Program-made: the position numbers and the translations under genes
The notes under the pieces: model-generated
What the model was told of the DNA's origin: nothing
The model's input: only the letters and a program-made list of their open reading frames with translations
Databases searched by the model: none
NCBI RefSeq assembly: GCF_006715145.1
Contig: NZ_VFMR01000001.1
Coordinates: 3,224,001-3,288,000, forward strand
From: Microbacterium sp. SLBN-146
Lineage (GTDB): Bacteria; Actinomycetota; Actinomycetes; Actinomycetales; Microbacteriaceae
Direction of reading: 5' to 3'
Length of the DNA: 64,000 nucleotides
In this document: positions 57,075 to 64,000 of the stretch, one piece after another
Numbering within the stretch: position 1 is the first letter of the stretch
Layout of the letters: each line of letters starts with the position of its first letter

Positions 57075-57103
57075 AAGGCCTCCCCACACCGTGGGGAGGC
57101 CTT
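57075..57103 (-). terminator. Terminator of rpsO
   Basis: 13-bp perfect stem (AAGGCCTCCCCAC) with a 3-nt loop, 36 nt past the rpsO stop. Confidence 0.75.
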
Positions 57104-57138
57104 CCAAGAATGTTTTGCGCGATTGAACGCGGAGTCGC

Positions 57139-57408
57139 TTAGCGGCGGAGTCCGAGACGCTCGATCAACGACCGGTAGCGGCTGATGTCGATGTCCTGGA
57201 GGTAGCCGAGCAGACGGCGACGCTGACCGACGAGCAGGAACAGACCACGACGCGAGTGGTGGTCGTGCTTGTGCTCCTTGAGGTGCTCAGTGAGGTCCTT
57301 GATGCGCTGCGTCAGCATTGCGACCTGCACCTCGGGGGATCCGGTGTCACCGGGGTGCGTCGCGTACTCTTCGATGATCGCCTTCTTGACGTCTGCTTCG
57401 AGTGCCAT
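57139..57408 (-). CDS. rpsO: 30S ribosomal protein S15
   Basis: 89 residues, normal length. Binds the central domain of 16S rRNA. Conserved [17 protein letters not shown] and [24 protein letters not shown] at 57406-57408 with GGGG-rich upstream region. A TAGACT hexamer about 90 nt upstream gives a leader of 80-odd nt that might allow autoregulation. Usually next to pnp, but here pnp is 13 kb away. Confidence 0.97.
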   Translation of the reverse strand: MALEADVKKAIIEEYATHPGDTGSPEVQVAMLTQRIKDLTEHLKEHKHDHHSRRGLFLLVGQRRRLLGYLQDIDISRYRSLIERLGLRR

Positions 57409-57615
57409 AGATGGGATCCCCTTCCTCTTCGTTGCGCGGCGCCCGGCACCTGATGTGCGAGCTCTCTTTCTCCGCGGCCGATCGAACGGCAACTGCACGA
57501 GTCTACCAGCGCCGCCGACTCGTGGCGAACTCGGCGTCACGCAGCAGGACAGCCATGCCTCGGCGGATTTCGGACGATGCATCCCACTGTCCCCCTGTGC
57601 CCGCGCGCGGCGCTC

Positions 57616-57621
57616 TAGAGT
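57616..57621 (+). promoter_or_regulatory. -10 element of the EamA gene
   Basis: TAGAGT, 6 nt before the GTG. Confidence 0.55.
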
Positions 57622-57627
57622 CAGCTG

Positions 57628-58590
57628 GTGACCACGACAATGCCCGTCCCGACGAGAGATGCCGCCCGCGGATCGAACACCTCGATCGCCGTCCAGTTCG
57701 TGCTGTGCGGGATCGTCTGGGGATCGAGCTTCCTCTTCATGAAGGTCGCACTGACGGGGATCTCACCCGCGCAGGTCGCATGGTCGCGCCTCATCCTCGG
57801 CGGGTTGACTCTCGCCCTCTTCGTGGCGCTAAGGCGGGATCCGCTCCCCCGACGTCCGAAGGTCTGGCTCCACATGGCGGTGCTCGCCGTCTCGTTCTGC
57901 GTCATCCCGTTCCTGTTGTTCTCGTGGGCGCAGCAGCACGTCACGAGCGGCCTGGCGAGCATCTACAACGCGACGACCCCGATCATGACCGCAGTCATGG
58001 CGTGGCTGGTGTTCCGCGTCGAGAAACTCAAGCCCGCTCAGATCGCCGGGATCATCGTCGGCATCCTGGGGGTGATGGTCATCATCGCCCCGTGGCAGGG
58101 TCTCGACCTGTCCCAGAGCCTCGTGGCGCAGTTCGCGATCCTCGGCGCGACGGCCTGCTACGGATTCAGCCTCGCCTACATGCGCAAGTTCGTCTCGAAC
58201 ACCGGCATGTCGGCGCTCGTCTTCTCTTTCCTCAACATCGGCATCGCCGCCGCGATCATGGCCGTGCTCACGCCCGTGCTCGTCCTCGAACCCGTCACGC
58301 TCGACCCCTGGATCGTGGGGAGCGTCGTCTTGCTCGGATGCCTCGGCACCGGCGTCGCCTACATCTGGAACCAGAACACCCTGCGGGCGTGGGGGCCGAC
58401 GCGCGCCTCGACCGTCACGTACATCACTCCCATCGTGGGGGTCGTGCTCGGCATCGTCATCCTGCAGGAGCACATCACGTGGAATGAACCGGTGGGCGCG
58501 CTCATCGTCTTCGCGGGAATCCTGCTGGCGCAGAACCGCCTGCGCATCCCGACGCGGCGCAGCACTCCGCGCACCACCGTCTCGGAATGA
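57628..58590 (+). CDS. EamA/DMT family transporter
   Basis: 320 residues with ten predicted transmembrane segments and two EamA domains (about 14-145 and 158-305). The first has [15 protein letters not shown], the second [13 protein letters not shown]. Drug/metabolite transporters of this kind export amino acids or other small solutes; substrate unknown. GTG start, leaderless promoter. Confidence 0.87.
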   Translation: MTTTMPVPTRDAARGSNTSIAVQFVLCGIVWGSSFLFMKVALTGISPAQVAWSRLILGGLTLALFVALRRDPLPRRPKVWLHMAVLAVSFCVIPFLLFSWAQQHVTSGLASIYNATTPIMTAVMAWLVFRVEKLKPAQIAGIIVGILGVMVIIAPWQGLDLSQSLVAQFAILGATACYGFSLAYMRKFVSNTGMSALVFSFLNIGIAAAIMAVLTPVLVLEPVTLDPWIVGSVVLLGCLGTGVAYIWNQNTLRAWGPTRASTVTYITPIVGVVLGIVILQEHITWNEPVGALIVFAGILLAQNRLRIPTRRSTPRTTVSE

Positions 58591-58593
58591 GAC

Positions 58594-58631
58594 GTGAATG
58601 GCCGGGATGCCGAAGCATCCCGGCCATTCAC
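58594..58631. terminator. Bidirectional terminator, EamA gene / yceI
   Basis: 17-bp perfect stem (GTGAATGGCCGGGATGC arm). The loop is CGAA on the plus strand and UUCG on the minus strand, where the closing pair is C-G. Confidence 0.8.
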
Positions 58632-58639
58632 CGGTCGAC

Positions 58640-59197
58640 TCACGCCTGGTGAGCGCCCTGCAGGTCGAGGGAGATCGTCACGTCCTTGCCGACGAGGACG
58701 CCGCCCGACTCGAGCGCCGCGTTCCACGTGAGACCGAAGTCCTCGCGGTTGATGACGGTCTTGGCCGTCGCGCCGGCCTTGTAGTTGCCCCACGGGTCCG
58801 ATCCGAAGCCGCCGAAGTCGACCTCGAACGTGACGGGCTTGGTGGTTCCACGGATGGTGAGGTCGCCATCGACGAGGAAGTCGCCGTCCTCGATGCGCAC
58901 GCCCGTCGAGACGAAGTCGATCGTCGGGTAGTTCTCGACGTCGAAGAAGTCCGCCGACCGGAGGTGCTGGTCGCGACCCTCGTCCTTCGTCGAGAGCGAC
59001 GCGGCGTCGACGTGCGCGGTCAGCGAGGCCTCGAGCGGGTTCTCGGGCGCCGTGAGGGTTGCGCTCTTGATCGCGAATGCGCCACGGACCTTCGAGATCA
59101 TCATGTGGCGGACGCTGAATCCGACCTCGCTGTGCGACGGGTCGAGGACCCAGGTTCCGACCTTGTAGCCGGGGATCTCGATGGTGTTCGTGGTCAT
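58640..59197 (-). CDS. YceI family protein
   Basis: 185 residues, lipocalin-like beta barrel that binds isoprenoid or other lipids. Conserved start YKVGTWVLDPSHSEVGFSVRHMMISKVRGAF and DLTIRGTTKPVTFEV. No signal peptide, as in other actinobacterial members. ATG start with an AGGAGA site. Function in the cell unknown. Confidence 0.88.
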   Translation of the reverse strand: MTTNTIEIPGYKVGTWVLDPSHSEVGFSVRHMMISKVRGAFAIKSATLTAPENPLEASLTAHVDAASLSTKDEGRDQHLRSADFFDVENYPTIDFVSTGVRIEDGDFLVDGDLTIRGTTKPVTFEVDFGGFGSDPWGNYKAGATAKTVINREDFGLTWNAALESGGVLVGKDVTISLDLQGAHQA

Positions 59198-59294
59198 AGG
59201 TTCTTCTCCTGGTATGTCGGGCCGGCGGTGCGGCAGCTCGAGGGTCCTAACGTCCTACCCTCTCATCTCTATTCCCGTGAATATTTCCTCCCCT

Positions 59295-59355
59295 GCTCAC
59301 TTGTCGTGAATGGTGGGTCTCCGCCGCGCGAGGTCGCGATATGAGACGAGTGAAC
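59295..59355. repeat. 61-nt palindromic element, diverged (copy 2 of 2)
   Basis: Same length as the 9253-9313 palindrome; ends read GCTCACTTGTC and TGAGACGAGTGAAC, one and one mismatches from copy 1. The centre has drifted and is only partly palindromic. It lies in the 239-nt yceI-FKBP gap, which holds no gene. Confidence 0.65.
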
Positions 59356-59387
59356 GGAGGGTGGAGCGGAGCTCCTCGGGGAACGCG

Positions 59388-59417
59388 GAAGGGCGGATGC
59401 CGCAGCATCCGCCCTTC
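59388..59417 (-). terminator. Terminator of the FKBP gene
   Basis: 13-bp perfect stem (GAAGGGCGGATGC) with loop CGCA, 20 nt past the stop. Confidence 0.75.
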
Positions 59418-59436
59418 GTGATCGTTCGGTGGCGTG

Positions 59437-59805
59437 TCAGGCGACGTCGATCAGATCGATGATGAAGATGAGGGTCTTTCCGCCGAGGAAGTGCCCGCCC
59501 GCGGGCCCGTAGGCGAGGTGCGGCGGGATGACGAGCTCGCGGCGTCCGCCCACCTTCATTCCCGGGATACCGTCCTGCCAGCCCTGGATGAGGCCGCGCA
59601 GCGGGAACTGGATGCTCTCGCCACGGCCCCACGACGAATCGAACTCCTCGCCGGAGTCGAACTCCACGCCGGCGTAGTGGACGGTGACGGTGTCGCCGGG
59701 CTTCGCCTCGGCGCCGTCACCCACGATGATGTCGCGGATCACCAGGTCGGCGGGGGCGGGGCCCGCGGGGGCGTCGAACTCGGGCTTCGTGCGGTCTGCA
59801 GTCAT
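59437..59805 (-). CDS. FKBP-type peptidyl-prolyl isomerase
   Basis: 122 residues, one FKBP domain, cytoplasmic (no signal). Catalytic pocket residues are in VTVHYAGVEFDSGEEFDSS and GLIQGWQDGIPGMKVGGRRELVIPP. Speeds proline isomerisation during folding. ATG at 59803-59805; further upstream codons are not conserved. The 173-nt gap to the PrsW gene shows no feature. Confidence 0.92.
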   Translation of the reverse strand: MTADRTKPEFDAPAGPAPADLVIRDIIVGDGAEAKPGDTVTVHYAGVEFDSGEEFDSSWGRGESIQFPLRGLIQGWQDGIPGMKVGGRRELVIPPHLAYGPAGGHFLGGKTLIFIIDLIDVA

Positions 59806-59978
59806 GCATCCATCCAACCCGAGGCGCGGCGCTCGGTCAACGCGACAAGGCCCGCGAGGACCTCTCTTGACACGTCCGGGCCGCTCCCGGCAAGCTGTCG
59901 GCAAGCCAACTCAGCGCTCGGTCGTCACGCAGGCATCGCCGCGGCACCGGGCGCTGGGTTCGTCTCTGGGACTTCCGG

Positions 59979-61190
59979 CTACGGCGCGAACAACGCGGCG
60001 CGTGCGGCCGCCGTGCGCGCCAGCAGCGCATGCTCGTCTTCGCGCGCGTGCGGATCCCGACCGGACACGGCCCGCTGGCGCGCGGCAGCCAGACCCGTGG
60101 CATCCACGATGAAACCCCGCATGATGGGGCGGCGATCACCGCGCAGCGTTCCCGCCCACGCGAGCGCCGCCTTGCGCCCCGCCGACGTCGCGAGCATGTC
60201 GACCTCTTGCCGCGTGAACCAGCCGGCGTCCGCGTAGTCGCCGAGGCGGACGCGAGTGAGCCGCGCCTCCTCTCGACGCAACGCGAGCACACCCAGGATG
60301 AACGCCGCGAAGAGCGGAACCTGGAGGGTCCAGTAGAGGCCGAAGAAGTCGCCGAAGACGGCGGAGCCGTTCCAGAGGGCGTGCAGGGCGATGGCGCCGA
60401 CCAACCCGAGAAGCAGCGGACCGATGGCGCTCTTCGCGCCGCGTCGCGCCGCGAGTCCCAGCGCGAAACCCGTGACGCACGTGAACATGACGTGGGCGAA
60501 CGGCGAGAGGATCCCTCGGATGAAGAACGTCGCGGATGCATCGGCGGCCCCGCCCTCGAGGAAGCTGATCGCGAAGTACTGGATGTTCTCGGTGAAGGCG
60601 AAGCCGGCGCCCACGAGCGCTCCGTAGACGATGCCGTCGACGGGACCGTCGAACGCGCGACGTGCCGTCACGAAGATGATGTACAGGCCCAGCCCCTTCG
60701 CGACCTCCTCGACGATCGGGGCCTGAACGACACTCGAGAAGACATCGGAGCCGGGGGCGCCTGCCGCACCGAAGAGGAGCGACAGCGCGAGGTCGACGCC
60801 GAGCGCGATGCCGACGGATGCGATCGCGCCCCACGCGACCGCGAAGATCACGAGTCCGCGGGGCTCGGGCTCCCATCGGTCGACGAGCCGCACGGCGATG
60901 AGAACGCCGGCGAGCGGAAGGAGGGCGAGGACCATCCCGACGAGCGACGCACCGGGCCCGATCGCATCGAGGAAGTAGGCGACGAGTCCCACGAGGATCA
61001 GGACGAGGATGCCGATCGCCCAGATCGGGGCGGTCCGCCCTTTCCGGGGCTGCACCGGCAGCTCGGACGGCACAGTCCCCACGGCGGGAATCGTCGCCGG
61101 CGTGGCGACGCTCGGCTGCGCGAGCGAAGACGGGAAAGCGGGCGGAGTCAGCGACGGGCGCGAGCGGGGGGCACCGGGGTCCATCGTCAT
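59979..61190 (-). CDS. PrsW family intramembrane metalloprotease
   Basis: 403 residues. About nine membrane segments (54-300). The family's active-site motifs are in place: EEVAKGLGLY, FTENIQY, HVMFTCVTGF and HALWN. PrsW in Bacillus cleaves an anti-sigma factor; the target here is unknown. A Pro/Ser-rich N-terminus (1-50) and a cytoplasmic C-terminal region (about 300-403) are extra. TAGGCT 6 nt before the ATG. Confidence 0.88.
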   Translation of the reverse strand: MTMDPGAPRSRPSLTPPAFPSSLAQPSVATPATIPAVGTVPSELPVQPRKGRTAPIWAIGILVLILVGLVAYFLDAIGPGASLVGMVLALLPLAGVLIAVRLVDRWEPEPRGLVIFAVAWGAIASVGIALGVDLALSLLFGAAGAPGSDVFSSVVQAPIVEEVAKGLGLYIIFVTARRAFDGPVDGIVYGALVGAGFAFTENIQYFAISFLEGGAADASATFFIRGILSPFAHVMFTCVTGFALGLAARRGAKSAIGPLLLGLVGAIALHALWNGSAVFGDFFGLYWTLQVPLFAAFILGVLALRREEARLTRVRLGDYADAGWFTRQEVDMLATSAGRKAALAWAGTLRGDRRPIMRGFIVDATGLAAARQRAVSGRDPHAREDEHALLARTAAARAALFAP

Positions 61191-61196
61191 GCGAAA

Positions 61197-61202
61197 AGCC
61201 TA
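61197..61202 (-). promoter_or_regulatory. -10 element of the PrsW gene
   Basis: TAGGCT, 6 nt before the ATG. Confidence 0.6.
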
Positions 61203-61240
61203 AAGGCACGCGTCAGGCGCGGGACGACACCACGGGCGGG

Positions 61241-61246
61241 TAGCGT
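61241..61246 (+). promoter_or_regulatory. -10 element of the FAH-family gene
   Basis: TAGCGT, 6 nt before the ATG. Confidence 0.6.
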
Positions 61247-61252
61247 GGAAGG

Positions 61253-62116
61253 ATGCGCTTCGCCCACGTGATCCCCGCGGGGTCCGCCGAGCCGCGTCTG
61301 GCCGTCATCGACGAGGAAGACGCCGTCATCGTCGCCGATCTCTTCCCCGATGCACCGCGGTCTCTCGAGGGCCTCATCGCGGGAGGCGACGATCTGCTCG
61401 CACGCGTCCGCGACGCGGCGGCCACGGGCACGCGTCATCCACTTGCCGACATGACGTATGCCTCGGCCCTCCTGACCCCGCCCGTCATCCTCGCGATCGG
61501 GCTGAACTACGCTGCGCACTCGAGCGAGCTGGGACTCAAGACGGATTCGACGCCTACGGTGTTCGTGCTCTGGCCGAACTCGCTGACGGGCCACGACGCG
61601 ACGATTTCCTGGCCGCGCGCGCTCAGCGAGTCGGTCGACTACGAGGCCGAATTGGGCGTCATCATCGGCCGTGCCGCGAAAGACGTCTCCCCCGAGGATG
61701 CGCTCGATCACGTCTGGGGTTACACCGTCGTCAACGACATCACCGCACGGGACATCCAGTACTCCGAAGCGCAGTGGTCGAGGTGCAAGTCGTTCGACGG
61801 CTTCACTCCCACGGGCCCGTTCGTCGTGACGGCCGATGAGATCGCCGACCCGCAGGATCTGCACGTCTGGACCGTCCTCGACGGGCGCACGATGCAGGAC
61901 GCCACGACGGGACAGATGGTCCGCCCCGTCTCGCACCTGATCTCGCACCTGTCGAAGTCGGCGACGCTCCTGCCGGGCACCCTCATCTCGACGGGAAGCC
62001 CCGGCGGGGCAGGGTACAGCCGCGACCCGCAGGTGTTCCTCCGCGACCGATCGACGGTCACGGTCGGCATCGACGGAATCGGCGAGCTGACGACCCACTG
62101 CCGGATCACCGGCTGA
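61253..62116 (+). CDS. Fumarylacetoacetate hydrolase family protein
   Basis: 287 residues. The FAH fold begins near residue 80 (ILAIGLNYAAHSSELG). Metal-binding acids are in DYEAELGVIIG and the DITARD region; KSFDGFTPTGP and LISTGSPGGAG complete the family signature. It probably hydrolyses or decarboxylates a 2-oxo acid; the pathway is not shown by the neighbours. ATG, leaderless promoter. Confidence 0.9.
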   Translation: MRFAHVIPAGSAEPRLAVIDEEDAVIVADLFPDAPRSLEGLIAGGDDLLARVRDAAATGTRHPLADMTYASALLTPPVILAIGLNYAAHSSELGLKTDSTPTVFVLWPNSLTGHDATISWPRALSESVDYEAELGVIIGRAAKDVSPEDALDHVWGYTVVNDITARDIQYSEAQWSRCKSFDGFTPTGPFVVTADEIADPQDLHVWTVLDGRTMQDATTGQMVRPVSHLISHLSKSATLLPGTLISTGSPGGAGYSRDPQVFLRDRSTVTVGIDGIGELTTHCRITG

Positions 62117-62175
62117 CATCCACCGGGGTCGACCTCAGACCGATCCTCTGGTCAGCCCTCCGGTCAGCCTTGAGA

Positions 62176-62619
62176 TCAGGACGGGCAGCCCTGGAGCGTC
62201 ACAGTGGTTCCATCGATCTCGTGGACGCCGTTTCCGTACTCGCTGCACAGACGCAGGAATTCCTCTGTGACAGCGGGGACGATGACGGCGATGACAACGA
62301 TCGCGACGATGATGCCGATCACGATCAAGATCGAGCTGATGATGATCGCGGCGAGCGCGAACCCGTTCTTCCGGCCCGCCTTCCGGCTCTGCACGAGCGC
62401 GACGATGCCGAGAACGAGGCCAACGATCTGGATGAAGAACGACAGCACGAAGGCGACGATGCCGAGGGTCTTGCCGGGCACCGGCGCCGAGGCGGGCTCA
62501 CCGTACGGAGCCGGCGGTGCGGCGGAGTACTGCGGTGCCGCAGGCGGCGGCGCGGACTGATAGGACGGGGCTGCGGGCGGCGGCGTGGTCGGATCGGACG
62601 GCGTGTTCGGATCGGTCAT
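62176..62619 (-). CDS. DUF4190-like membrane protein
   Basis: 147 residues: a Pro/Ala/Tyr-rich N-terminus (1-46), two membrane segments (about 50-72 and 88-112) typical of DUF4190, and a short Cys-containing extracytoplasmic tail (LCSEYGNGVHEIDGTTVTLQGC). The two cysteines may form a disulfide. ATG with a strong GGGGGG site. Function unknown. Confidence 0.8.
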   Translation of the reverse strand: MTDPNTPSDPTTPPPAAPSYQSAPPPAAPQYSAAPPAPYGEPASAPVPGKTLGIVAFVLSFFIQIVGLVLGIVALVQSRKAGRKNGFALAAIIISSILIVIGIIVAIVVIAVIVPAVTEEFLRLCSEYGNGVHEIDGTTVTLQGCPS

Positions 62620-62672
62620 GGAATTCCCCCCTCGAGAATGTGCGACGACGCCAGCGTAGCGACTGGACCGCC

Positions 62673-64000
62673 TCAGCGCTCGGGAGCCTCGCCGACGACG
62701 ATGTCCTCCGCGCTCTGGATGACGGGGATCGCGGCCGTGATGGTTTCGAGGCCCGACAGCCGAGCCGGCGAGAGCTGCTTGATCACTTCGTCGCGGCTCA
62801 TGAGCCCTGCCTCGACGACGAGATCCGCGACGTTGCGGCCGGTGAGGAGTGCAGCCTTCGCGAGGGCGGCCGAAGCGGCATACCCGATGAAGGGAGTGAG
62901 CGCGGTGACGACTCCCACAGATGAGCCGACCATCGCGCCGAGACGCTCGCGATTGGCGGTGATGCCGTCGACGCAGTTGACGCGCAACGTGTACATGCCC
63001 CGCCGCATCCACGTGATCGACTGGAAGATCGAGTGAGCGATGACGGGCTCGAAGGCGTTGAGCTGAAGCTGTCCGCCTTCGACGGCCATCGTCACCGTGA
63101 GGTCCGCTCCCGCGACCGCGAAGGCGACCTGATTGACGACCTCGGGGATGACGGGGTTGACCTTGCCGGGCATGATGCTGGAACCTGCCTGCCGCGCCGG
63201 CAGATTGATCTCACCGAAGCCTGCCTGTGGTCCCGACGACAGGAGACGCAGGTCGTTGCAGATTTTCGAGAGCTTGATCGCGTTGCGCTTGAGCGACGAC
63301 GAGAACGACATGAATGCACCGGTGTCACTCGTGGACTCCACGAGGTCTGTCGCAAGGTCGAGGTCGAGACCACTGATCTCTCTCAAGTGGCGCAGGACCG
63401 CGCTGCTGTATCCGGGATGCGTCGTGATACCGGTCCCGATCGCCGTCGCGCCCATGTTGATCTCGTAGAGGAGGTAGGCGTTCTCCCTGAGGCGGCTGTA
63501 GTCCTCGCCGAGCGTCGTGGCGAACCCGTGGAACTCCTGCCCGAGCGTCATGGGTACGGCATCCTGAAGCTGCGTCCGCCCCACCTTGAGGACGTCGTGG
63601 AACTCGACGGCCTTGGCGAGGAACGCGCGACGCAGCAGGTCGAGTTCATCCAGGAGCGAGCGAAGGTCCAGTCCGAGTCCGACCTTGATCGCGGTCGGAT
63701 ACACGTCGTTCGTGGACTGGCTGCGGTTCGTGTGGTCGATCGGCGACAGGAAGGCGTAGTCGCCCTTCTCGCGCCCCGCGAGCTCGAGAGCGATGTTGGT
63801 GATGACCTCGTTGGCGTTCATGTTGGTCGACGTGCCCGCGCCGCCCTGGATGACGCCGACGACGAACTGGTCGTGGTGTTCCCCGTCGATCACGAGTTGC
63901 GCCGCGCGATCGATGAGGTCGGCCTTGTCGGGATCGAGCACGCCGATCTCACGGTTCGCTCGCGCAGAAGCCTGCTTGACCATGCCGAGTGCGATGACGA
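62673..64000 (-). CDS. aspA: Aspartate ammonia-lyase, 5' end outside window
   Basis: Reversibly deaminates aspartate to fumarate. About 442 codons are present; the first 30 or so are beyond the window end, since the frame is still open upstream of GMVKQASARANRE. Family signatures: STNDVYPTA, TQLQDAVP and the substrate loop SSIMPGKVNPVIPEVVNQV with the catalytic Ser. The C-terminal domain is complete. It shares metabolites with the dicarboxylate carrier at 44604. Confidence 0.93.
   Translation of the reverse strand, partial: VIALGMVKQASARANREIGVLDPDKADLIDRAAQLVIDGEHHDQFVVGVIQGGAGTSTNMNANEVITNIALELAGREKGDYAFLSPIDHTNRSQSTNDVYPTAIKVGLGLDLRSLLDELDLLRRAFLAKAVEFHDVLKVGRTQLQDAVPMTLGQEFHGFATTLGEDYSRLRENAYLLYEINMGATAIGTGITTHPGYSSAVLRHLREISGLDLDLATDLVESTSDTGAFMSFSSSLKRNAIKLSKICNDLRLLSSGPQAGFGEINLPARQAGSSIMPGKVNPVIPEVVNQVAFAVAGADLTVTMAVEGGQLQLNAFEPVIAHSIFQSITWMRRGMYTLRVNCVDGITANRERLGAMVGSSVGVVTALTPFIGYAASAALAKAALLTGRNVADLVVEAGLMSRDEVIKQLSPARLSGLETITAAIPVIQSAEDIVVGEAPER

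Overview
The window is high-GC actinobacterial DNA. Gene content and order point to Microbacteriaceae, probably Microbacterium or a close relative: a gluABCD glutamate importer, a recA-recX / DUF3046 / clgR / pncC / pgsA / ftsK / rnj block, a LysM cell-division protein divergent from lexA, and the CE1758/CE1759 flavin-protein pair. The genus is inferred from recognition, not from a database search.

Layout. 1-2.8 kb: pheS and the first two thirds of pheT (minus). 2.8-6.3: gluABCD (minus). 6.3-8.6: trmH-type methyltransferase and the infC-rpmI-rplT operon (minus). 8.8-13.3: DUF1844 gene facing the hisC-hisB-hisH-priA-sseB operon. 13.3-14.6: divergent SOS pair, LysM protein and lexA. 14.6-20.1: S9 peptidase, hflX, small methyltransferase, dapF, GNAT. 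20.1-25.3: miaA, miaB, recX, recA, DUF3046, clgR (minus). 25.5-31.5: pncC, pgsA, ftsK, GNAT, RNase J. 31.5-34.7: dapA, SDR, folA, thyA. 34.8-40.4: thioredoxin/DUF4395 pair, OsmC, TIGR01777 epimerase, TPR protein, dapB, GNAT, two small membrane proteins, histidine phosphatase. 40.5-44.1: a degenerate aldo-keto reductase and pnp with a structured leader. 44.4-56.97 is the most accessory part: DUF5302, a C4-dicarboxylate carrier with a divergent CitAB/DcuSR-type two-component system, a glycosyltransferase-SGNH hydrolase fusion, a DedA-nuclease fusion, the CE1758/CE1759 pair, an alpha/beta hydrolase, an acyltransferase and a 2OG-Fe(II) oxygenase. 57.1-64: rpsO, EamA, yceI, FKBP, PrsW, FAH-family protein, a DUF4190-like protein and aspA, cut by the window end.

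How the genes work together. Most are housekeeping: translation (pheST, infC, rpmI, rplT, rpsO, miaAB), histidine and lysine/DAP biosynthesis (his genes, dapA, dapB, dapF), thymidylate/folate (thyA-folA), the SOS response (lexA, recA, recX, LysM division inhibitor) and RNA decay (pnp, rnj). The carrier and its sensor form a dicarboxylate uptake module; aspA nearby makes or consumes fumarate.

Two sequence-wide patterns stand out. At least twenty genes have a TAnnnT hexamer 6-9 nt before the start codon, the spacing expected for leaderless transcripts, and this fixes many starts. Gene ends carry long perfect palindromes; a 61-nt palindromic element occurs twice, at 9253 and 59295. No tRNA, rRNA, CRISPR, IS element or prophage was seen.
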